Shown in pieces: positions 57,356-64,000 of a stretch of 64,000 nucleotides of DNA. The translations under genes and the position numbers were made by a program. This DNA is from Paralithodes platypus (taxonomy: Eukaryota > Arthropoda > Malacostraca > Decapoda > Lithodidae), in the NCBI GenBank assembly GCA_032716605.1, contig CM064580.1, positions 34,789,911-34,853,910 of the forward strand, written 5' to 3'. The notes beneath the pieces were generated by a model. That model had not been told where the DNA came from. It saw nothing but the letters and a program-made list of their open reading frames with translations, and did no database searches. Position 1 is the first letter of the stretch. Every line of letters starts with the position of its first letter.

Positions 57356-57610
57356 CTAAGGGATACGCTCAAATACATGGCTCATAAAATAGCAAAACAC
57401 AAGCAAAATTGTCAATATTAATGAACAAAATATAATTATATCCCCCGCCACGAGGTCGGACCAGTCAGTGTTAAAGCTATCTGTATTAACAATTTGACTC
57501 CCACAAACCCATCCTGAGTTGAACACAATTGTCGAACAACAGTCAGTTAGTTAGTTAAAATAGGACTTCAGAGGCTATCAACCCTTCTGGATTATTAAGC
57601 CAGCACACTG

Positions 57611-57852
57611 TAAAGGGTACATCACACAGTCAGGAGCTAGAGTCACTAGGAGTAGGGGACAATTCGGACTCGCGGGCCTATTCACGGTGAAAATCGATGA
57701 CTCCTAGTGACTCTAACGACTCCTAGCGACTTCTGTTAGACTCCCACTCACTCGCGGTGAAAATCGATGACTCCTAGTGATTCTAGTGACTCCTAGTGAC
57801 TCCTGTTACACTCCCACTAGCTCGCACTCCTGACTGTGTGATGTACCCTTTA
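57611..57852. mobile_element. MITE with 26-bp perfect terminal inverted repeats
   Basis: TAAAGGGTACATCACACAG...TCAGGAG at the left and the exact reverse complement at the right; 242 bp. The interior has direct repeats of CGGTGAAAATCGATGACTCC and GACTCCTAGTGA. A TA target duplication is possible. Confidence 0.85.
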
Positions 57853-57962
57853 GTCAAGAATAGCTTCAGGACTGGAGCCCCTTTTCGAGAACCCCAGTCC
57901 CTTGAACAGCCAAAAAAAAAAAAAAAAAAATGCGTTATGGTATACAGAGAAGATAAAGTTAC

Positions 57963-58298
57963 TTAAGGGGAGGTTTTTAGTGTGTTTCCTAGACTTCCAT
58001 CAAGCTTGAAATTACACCCCCATGACCCCCTTTCAAGATAAATTTGTAAATTTTTCGGTAGAAAAATGTCCGAGCCGAAGGCCGGTTCCCCTTAAATTAC
58101 AGGCTCGCTATCGCTCGCCAGGAAAAAATCGACACCTAAATGGGACGAAAGGTTTTAAAAGTGACATAAATGGGGTGAAAGTTCTAAAAATCGCCAAACT
58201 AATGGGGCGAACGTCTTAAAATCTCAAAAGCAATGGGGCTAAACATGAGGGAGAAAGGGGTAAAGAAAAAAATCCCTCAAGTGGAAATCTCCCCTTAA
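57963..58298 (+). mobile_element. TTAA MITE family A, best-preserved copy
   Basis: 336 bp: TTAAGGGGAGG at the left, TCTCCCCTTAA at the right; interior GTCCGAGCCGAAGGCCGG, GGCTCGCTATCGCTCGCCAG, GACACCTAAATGGGACGAAA, TAATGGGGCGAACGTCTTAA. Confidence 0.88.
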
Positions 58299-58988
58299 TC
58301 ACCCAACCAAGATGGTGTCATTCGGTCATCTGACAACACTTATTTTAGTCAATCTAGCCCAAACTAATCTACTGTAATGTAACACAGTATAATTCACCTA
58401 ACATCTTCCACGTTGATACAAACACTTACGTAGTCTAAATGTATATCCTTTCAACACCATGACGCGATTCTGAATGTATTCTAGTTACCATTAAAGTATT
58501 ATAATAAACTTATGAAAGATCAGAGGAGTAATACACACCTTACTTAAACTTTTGAATCCAACAGATCTTTTCTAATACAAATTAAATGGCCTAAATATGG
58601 TCAAATTGAAAAGAAAAAGTCGGCATCGTATTGTAAAATGTTTAAGGTTGTCTCGTGAATGAAGAACACAGTAAGGGGTATGGATATTTATTATATTGAT
58701 TTGGGTGAGGCCTGGTCCTATACAGGTTGAGGTTTGGCATCCTCTACCCAACCTTAGCCGTTTTTGTCTGTCTCATTTACAGTCCTACTTTTCCTTCTGG
58801 GGGCAGGGGGCTAGGAATCCTCCTCCCCTTGTATAATTCAACTACTAGACGAGACAGAAAAAGGAGCGAGGGAAAGCAAAAGTGGTCCCGGATCCTAAGG
58901 ATTGGAACTTTAAATGTTCAGTTCTGGCTCTGTCTCGTGTCGGCCACCCCCAGCTATGGGATATGTGACTGAGTATAATACATGCATA
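58299..58988. other. Non-coding; possible decayed family-C copy
   Basis: 58425-58645 has a weak family-C-like order (GACGCGATTCTGAATGTATTC ... AAAGTCGGCATCGTATTG). No gene. Confidence 0.4.
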
Positions 58989-58989
58989 C

Positions 58990-59067
<78 letters not shown>

Positions 59068-59081
59068 TGTATAATATATAC

Positions 59082-59121
<40 letters not shown>

Positions 59122-59130
59122 ATATATATG
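58989..59130. repeat. (TA)n and (TG)n microsatellites
   Basis: About 75 bp TA, TACTGTA, then TA and TGTG tracts. Confidence 0.95.
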
Positions 59131-59504
59131 TGTATGCACTGTATATAGGTATATATAATGACATGTTTATTCTCCCATTATTTTATGTTCAAGTTGTAAC
59201 CGAACAATTTATATACATTTATCTATCTATTGCCGGACAACCTGTGCCAGTTTATTCAAGGACTTGCAGAATTGACCACTCATTTTAGGGTCCGTTCGAT
59301 TCCAACTCCATGAATATTTTTTGCACTATATTTGAACAGTGGTACGTGGCTGGTCCATCCACCAACCTGCTTCACCCTTAGGTGAGCAGTAAGGATTTAT
59401 ATAAAGCTTACTCCCCTAGATGGGTTGCCGACCAAGTCCAACGAATCCCATATATATACTGTATATATAGAGATAATTCGAATGTTCTGTGCAAATGTAC
59501 AGTA
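59131..59504. other. Non-coding, nothing recognised
   Basis: No gene; includes TACTGTA at about 59457 and TACAGTA at about 59499, next to the element end. Confidence 0.5.
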
Positions 59505-59943
59505 TAGTAGAGTCATTTTCAGAGCTTCCGTGACCGTGTTTAGGATACCAAAGTTTCTCAGTGAATTTAACAAGGGCAACTGATGCTAACAAAAATAAGC
59601 CCCCATACACCTCACCAAAATGACGGGAAAGTTGTTATTTTAGACGTTTTTCAAAATGGCCGCCGCCGTCATCTTAAAAAATTGATAAACTTCTATTTCT
59701 TGAAGTGAATGGCCAAAAATGACAATTTTGGTGTCTATTCCCACTAATTTTGGTGTCAGAAAACCAATGGGATGGCATAATTAAAAAATAATTAATAACT
59801 AATTACCAAATAATTAAGAAAATAAGAAAATAATTAAGAAAATCAATGGGATGGCATAATTCATGATTTAGAGTCCCATTAACCTCAACATCTAAGACAA
59901 ATATGATGTTGTTAAATCCACTGAGAAACTTTGGTATCCTAAA
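59505..59943 (+). repeat. Left inverted arm, itself fold-back ended
   Basis: Outer part CCGTGACCGTGTTTAGGATA...CTTTCTCAGTGAATTTAAC (about 59529) recurs inverted at the inner end (GTTAAATCCACTGAGAAACT...ATCCTAAACACGGTCACGG, to about 59954). Also contains GGCCGCCGCCGTCATCTT and ATGGGATGGCATAATT twice. Confidence 0.9.
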
Positions 59944-60076
59944 CACGGTCACGGATCCTCTGAAACTTACTCAAATAATATAATATATAATTTAAAATGT
60001 AAACCAAGAATGTTGACTGATCAATTCCTTCTTTTTCAGGTTTGTTGCATCGAATTTGGCGTGAAGAATCATAAGC

Positions 60077-60475
60077 ATGGAACGTAGAGGAGTTAGTGAT
60101 GTGCCTGACCCAGGACCTGGATTAAAATGCATATTATGTCAACATCCCTGTATAGCTGATGATAGTACGGACAAGACATCTGATACAAAGTGGGAGAATC
60201 TAAGGAGCAAGTGTTTTCGGTGGAAGGAACTTGATAAATTTCAGCATGCCTATGCAGCAGTGGAGTGGGACAAGAGGCCTAAAGGCCTGTACATGCATAG
60301 TAAATGTTACACCCAGATCAGTAGTAATCGCTATATTCAGCAAGCACAGAATCGTAAACGGAAATCTGAACAGGAAGAAGTTCAGCATCAACTTCAAGTC
60401 AACAACTCCCAGGAAATGTGCCTAAAAAGCTTCGTTCTAGTACTGGAGTGGTTCATGATAAGAATCTCTATGTAG
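60077..60475 (+). CDS. Zinc-finger-like N-terminal part of the element protein
   Basis: 132 codons from ATG. C18xxC21 (CILC), C25 and, about 50 residues on, H74xxC77 (HSKCYTQ) form a C2HC-type metal-binding pattern. A basic stretch RKRKSEQEE follows. Such N-terminal fingers are common in proteins of mobile elements and could bind the arms; this is inference. 36 bp before the ATG is TTCCTTCTTTTTCAG (60027-60041), a good splice acceptor, so a 5' UTR intron is likely. From about 60409 the neighbouring frame (PGNVPKKLRSSTGVVHDKNL, then YVEESMGV and TGA) looks like the natural continuation, and the next frame shift leads into 60492. Thus two small indels or an unrecognised splice separate this from the main frame. 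Confidence 0.6.
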   Translation: MERRGVSDVPDPGPGLKCILCQHPCIADDSTDKTSDTKWENLRSKCFRWKELDKFQHAYAAVEWDKRPKGLYMHSKCYTQISSNRYIQQAQNRKRKSEQEEVQHQLQVNNSQEMCLKSFVLVLEWFMIRISM

Positions 60476-60491
60476 AGGAGTCTATGGGTGT

Positions 60492-62381
60492 ATGAAAGGA
60501 CCACAAAAAACCAGTAATCCTGGCAAGTCCAAACTTTTGCTGCTGTCAACAGTAGACGCATGGAACCGGTTCAAGTTGCATACAGTTTGTCTGTCAGATG
60601 AGCCTATAAGAGAAAGATTGAATACCCTACTTGCATCTATCCCAGACAGTAGAACGGCGTTTGGATTGGAAATTCGTTATCATCGTGAATGTTGGCGCAA
60701 TTATGTCAGCAACCCTCTGAAGGAGTCTTTTCCTGATGAAAAAACAGAGCATCTGCAACATGTTAATCTTCGAGAGGCCCAAAATATCTTCTTTCATCAT
60801 GTCCGTCAAGTTATCTTTGAAGATCATGAAATCCGTACACTGCAAGGTCTTGTAAAGGATTACAAAGGCATTATTTCAAATTATGGTTACTATTCCACAG
60901 AAAAGTCCAGTTTCGTGAAGGAAATTCTGATCAAGGAATTTGGAGATGACATAGCATTTCATGAACGAGGTCAGAAGAATGTGAGTGAACTGGTATATGA
61001 TGCAAGAGCTGCAGGTTCATATCTTGAGGCTGCAATATCCTCTCTAGGTGTAAGTGACGATCAGCTGGTGAAGAATGTAGCTGGGCGACTCAGAGATCAG
61101 ATCATCAAAACAAAAACTGTTCCTTGGCCTCCATACATACATGAGCTAGAAGAATATGAAGACCTGAATGATCTCCTCTTGAAGCTCATCACATGGTTAA
61201 AGCACCCCACAAAGTCTGAAGTCGATGACAAGCCCCAAGTCAGATCAATTGCATCTATTTTGACCAGCTACATCACTGGAAGACGTACTGCATTTGAGAC
61301 AAACCTCGGTGTACTGCTACATGGTATGACAAAGAGCAGAGAAATGGTAGACATATTACATAAGGATGGCCTGGGAATCAGTTACAATGATGTGCTTTTG
61401 CTTAGAGATTTCTGGGCAGTTACTGACCTGAAGCATAGAGACTTTCATGCTCTTCTTGGTAAGCCAGAGAATAAAGTTCGCCTTCAAGCATTTATCAAGG
61501 CTGCTTTCAAAAGAAAGGCATCTACAACCACTATTCAGCTCATACACTGTGTTGTTGGCAAACTAGCAAGGAATCTCACCACAGATGAAGTTTTGCAGAA
61601 TCTCACATACGCCCATGCAGAAGCAGACACAGCTCTGTTCACTCTTTATGGTAAGCTGCGGTCAGAAGGGTATACAGAAGCAGTTGTCATAGACACTGAA
61701 GATACTGATAACTACGTTCAGGCAGCCTATGTGGCTCGGCAAATATCAGGACTCTTGTGCTTGAAACGCAAATCTCAGCTGACAAATGCTCGGTGTTTGT
61801 GTAGTGAGGCAATGGCGGAGTCTTTGATCCCACTTTATGTTCTTACCGGATGCGACCATAACTCCGGCTTTTATGGAATAGGCAAGAAAACTATTGTTGA
61901 CCGTGTAGAAAAATCATCAGAAGCTCACAACCTCCTTAAAAGTTGTGGCACAATCATCCTAGTCACACAGGAAATCATCAATGACTTACAGAAATTTGTT
62001 ATCCGGTACATCTATTGTGACACCAAACACAAGACCCTAGCAGAGGTGAGAGCAGCAAAGTGGTCAGTACTCAAGAAAAAGAAGATCATCAGACTGGTAC
62101 CTGATTCTGACAGTCTACGACCACACTTAGAGCGCACCAATTACCTCACATATCTGCAGAAGAATTTCCAGCTTCAGAATCATCCATCACCAATTGGCCA
62201 TGGATGGCACCTTGTAAATGGCTTATGCCTCCCAGTACGCTATACCCAACCTGCACTTCCATCATTCCTGGATCTTCTAAAAACTCCAAGTCATCCACAA
62301 ATGGAGAGCAGCGATGATGACAGCGGAAGTGATTCTGACAGTTGTGCATCATATTTGTCCTGCAGTGATAGTGCATCTTAA
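60492..62381 (+). CDS. FEN1/XPG-like (PIN-fold) nuclease candidate of a mobile element
   Basis: 629 codons, uninterrupted. Residues 1-75 carry AWNRF and Y63-H64-x-x-C67 (YHRECW), a second metal-site-like motif. About 230-330 is the block ITGRRTAFETNLGVLLHGMT plus KSREMVDILHKDGLGISYND. The centre has AEADTALF (E377, D379), VVIDTEDTDN (D401, E403, D404, D406) and LTGCDHNSGFYGIGKKTIVD (G453-C454-D455 ... G462-I463-G464-K465-K466). These parallel FEN1/XPG: the AEA..A helix, the TED-D acidic pair, and the GCDY..G..GIG metal/helix-turn motif. The C-terminus has ERTNYLTYLQKN, SPIGHGW and an acidic serine tail (604-629). Proteins with this layout are, to my recollection, widespread and unnamed in invertebrate genomes. 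An XPG-like nuclease has been reported in Academ-class transposons, so that class is the first to test. The long intact frame suggests recent activity. The N-terminal PIN aspartate is not identified. Confidence 0.65.
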   Translation: MKGPQKTSNPGKSKLLLLSTVDAWNRFKLHTVCLSDEPIRERLNTLLASIPDSRTAFGLEIRYHRECWRNYVSNPLKESFPDEKTEHLQHVNLREAQNIFFHHVRQVIFEDHEIRTLQGLVKDYKGIISNYGYYSTEKSSFVKEILIKEFGDDIAFHERGQKNVSELVYDARAAGSYLEAAISSLGVSDDQLVKNVAGRLRDQIIKTKTVPWPPYIHELEEYEDLNDLLLKLITWLKHPTKSEVDDKPQVRSIASILTSYITGRRTAFETNLGVLLHGMTKSREMVDILHKDGLGISYNDVLLLRDFWAVTDLKHRDFHALLGKPENKVRLQAFIKAAFKRKASTTTIQLIHCVVGKLARNLTTDEVLQNLTYAHAEADTALFTLYGKLRSEGYTEAVVIDTEDTDNYVQAAYVARQISGLLCLKRKSQLTNARCLCSEAMAESLIPLYVLTGCDHNSGFYGIGKKTIVDRVEKSSEAHNLLKSCGTIILVTQEIINDLQKFVIRYIYCDTKHKTLAEVRAAKWSVLKKKKIIRLVPDSDSLRPHLERTNYLTYLQKNFQLQNHPSPIGHGWHLVNGLCLPVRYTQPALPSFLDLLKTPSHPQMESSDDDSGSDSDSCASYLSCSDSAS

Positions 62382-62406
62382 TGCAGTAGGTCTCATGTTT
62401 TATTAA

Positions 62407-62844
62407 TTTAGGATACCAAAGTTTCTTAGTGGATTTAACAACATCATATTTGTCTTAGATGTTGAGGTTAATGGGACTCTAAATCATGAATTATGCCATC
62501 CCATTGATTTTCTTAATTATTTCTTATTTACTTAATTATTTGGTAATTATTTATTAATTATTTTTTAATTGTGCCATGCCATTGATCTTCTGACACCAAA
62601 ATTAGTGGGAATAGACACCAAAATTGTCATTTTTGGCCATTCACTTCAAGAAATAGAACTTTATAAAAAATTTAAGATGACGGCGGTGGCCATTTTGAAA
62701 AACGTCTAAAATAACAACTTTCCCGTCATTTTGGTGAGGTGTATGGGGGCTTATTTTTTTTAGTATCAGTTGCCCTTGTTAAATTCACTGAGAAACTTTG
62801 GTATCCTAAACACGGTCACGGAAGCTGTGAAAATGACTCTACTA
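62407..62844 (-). repeat. Right inverted arm
   Basis: Reverse complement of 59505-59943. Its inner end stops at TTTAGGATACC, lacking the CACGGTCACGG present in the left arm, so the two arms have different inner boundaries. Confidence 0.9.
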
Positions 62845-62983
62845 GTAGGTCAGTAATGAGAGAAGAGGTGGCATAAGAGTATGTAGACTATATGCTCTTG
62901 TTTATCCGTGTATCTTTCTATTTGGCTATCATTCAATCAATAAGTCAATTATATGCAATTAAACAATCAATGAATTACTCAAT

Positions 62984-62986
<3 letters not shown>

Positions 62987-63051
<65 letters not shown>
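62987..63051. repeat. (TA)n microsatellite
   Basis: About 64 bp of TA followed by GTATGTATGTAT. Confidence 0.95.
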
Positions 63052-63066
<15 letters not shown>

Positions 63067-63167
63067 CTCCAGGTATCTATCTCAGAGCAGCAACATACGG
63101 CACGAGAGAGAGGTAAGAAATGAGACGTGTTACCTCACCGAACGTAACACGATTATTACGGTGACCG

Positions 63168-63346
63168 GTCAACTCAACCAGTAGACCATTTCAACCAGTA
63201 GCTCTCAACCAGTACTAAATCAACCAATACGGTTTGGTTAGGTTAGGTTAGGTTAGTACTATATTTTGGCACTGGTTTGGTTGGTCTGGGTTAATTTGGC
63301 ACTGATTGAGAGCTACTGGTTGAAATGGTCTACTGGTTGAGATGAC
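63168..63346. mobile_element. Hairpin element with TTAGG tract at the apex
   Basis: GTCAACTCAACCAGTAGACC / CAACCAGTAGCTCTCAACCA at the left and the near-exact inverse at the right (GGTTGAAATGGTCTACTGGT, TTGAGATGAC). The loop has GGTTAGGTTAGGTTAGGTTA. About 179 bp. Confidence 0.8.
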
Positions 63347-63536
63347 ATGGAACTGATTATTACTATTGCTGGAGAAAGAAGGAGAGAGAGATTGCTGAAG
63401 TTGATAAAACAACAATTATTTATAGCCCCACGTCAGTGTGAATGCAGGTAAACAATTATACATTTCGATGCAAAAATTGTTAATGATACATTAGTTCAGT
63501 TTGAGTTAAACACAATTACATATAAACACAGACTTT
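63347..63536. other. Non-coding, nothing recognised
   Basis: AT-rich spacer with no supported gene, between the hairpin and the endonuclease remnant. Confidence 0.5.
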
Positions 63537-64000
63537 GCAGTCAATAGTCGTCTTACCCAGCATATTGCCGAACCCACACGAGAAAACAATATCTTAGACC
63601 TTGTCATCACTAACAATGACTCCCTAGTACACAATATTAACATATCGAACACAACATACTCAGATCATAAATTAATTGAGATCAGAACAACCTTAACAAG
63701 TGTACAGACAACCTCAGAATCGAGATACAAAACTGTCCCTTTCAGTAAATTTAACTTCAATAACAAAAATATTAGGTGGGAGGAGGTAAACCAAGAAATG
63801 GAGGAAATAGACTGGGAAGATTTAATGTATAACCTGACACCATCATAGGGTCTAGTCCTTATAACAGAAACCATGACCCAAATCAGTAGCCACCACATAC
63901 CTGAAAGACAAACAAGACGAAGAAGCAAACAACAACGGGAAAGAAGGAAGCTGTACAAAAGAAGGAAATTACTTGCGCAACGACGCACACAATAAAATCT
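63537..64000 (+). pseudogene. Non-LTR retrotransposon endonuclease end and linker, cut by window
   Basis: The plus strand reads SRLTQHIAEPTRENNILDLV, ITNNDSLVHNINISNTTYSD and HKLIEIRTT. This is the C-terminal part of an apurinic-type endonuclease (the LDLV.TNN and SDH motifs; the final His is part of the active site). A charged linker follows (ERQTRRRSKQQRERRKLYKR). A TAG interrupts at about 63846 and a TAA lies near 63994, so it is disrupted. The RT would follow beyond the window. CR1/Jockey group, subfamily unknown. Confidence 0.75.

Larger units (their letters stand above)
59505..62844 (+). mobile_element. 3.3-kb element with 438-bp inverted ends and a FEN1-like protein
   Basis: Left arm 59505-59943 and right arm 62407-62844 are inverted copies, about 95% alike by eye, starting TAGTAGAGTCATTTTC. 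Between them lie 60077-60475 and 60492-62381. The two frames are probably pieces of one protein. AGTA|TAGTAGAG and CTCTACTA|GTAGG junctions allow a TA or short duplication, but the exact target site is unclear. No DDE transposase or reverse transcriptase is recognised. Best read as a DNA transposon of an unassigned or rarely annotated class. Confidence 0.8.

Noticed and set aside
60492..62381. Host single-copy nuclease gene (a true FEN1 or XPG)
   Set aside because: Motif spacing and N-terminal region differ from FEN1, and the frame sits between long inverted repeats; a mobile-element protein is more likely.

Overview
This is invertebrate, most likely arthropod and possibly crustacean, nuclear DNA. 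Evidence: AT-rich composition, long (AT)n and (CT)n microsatellites, many decayed non-LTR retrotransposons, TTAGG-type telomere-like tracts, one exon with a canonical GT splice donor, and no bacterial-style gene packing. The lineage is inferred from these features; no sequence search was possible.

Layout. From 1 to about 45.7 kb I see no host coding exon. The stretch holds one Jockey-like element (1.5-2.9 kb), CR1-like retrotransposon copies (4.3-5.3 minus, 6.9-8.0, 10.0-11.9, 21.4-21.7 minus, 26.3-27.0, 32.7-33.0, 33.5-34.3, 40.05-41.6, 42.7-43.5 minus), several families of short inverted-repeat elements flanked by TTAA, a 27-unit 30-bp minisatellite, fold-back elements, and over one hundred copies (hand count 107) of TACCGTA, TACGGTA or TACCGGTA. 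At 45.77-46.36 kb on the minus strand lies what looks like the first coding exon of a cadherin-type cell-surface protein: a hydrophobic signal segment, then the start of an extracellular cadherin repeat, then a GTAAGT donor. If so, 1-45.7 kb is largely its first intron. From 46.4 to 64 kb there are more TTAA elements, two large tandem arrays (A-rich at 51 kb, G-rich at 54 kb), and a 3.3-kb element at 59.5-62.84 kb with 438-bp inverted ends around a well preserved protein. The window ends inside a retrotransposon endonuclease domain.

Two signals stand out. (1) The short TA-NNN-TA and TA-NNNN-TA motifs behave as insertions at TA dinucleotides. Paired repeat copies differ by exactly the 5- or 6-bp unit, and in four decayed reverse-transcriptase reading frames removal of exactly 5 bp restores the frame. 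The cores (CCG/CGG/CCGG, GCC/GGC/GGCC, CAG/CTG) are what Tc1/mariner-type excision would leave from elements whose ends begin CC, GG and CA. They are dense up to 45 kb; the CCG and GGCC classes are absent by eye from 46.4 to 64 kb. (2) The 59.5-62.84 kb element encodes a protein whose centre carries FEN1/XPG-like nuclease signatures (EAD, DTEDTD, GCD...GIGKK) and has zinc-finger-like CxxC/HxxC motifs upstream. It is a candidate autonomous transposon with a PIN-fold nuclease.
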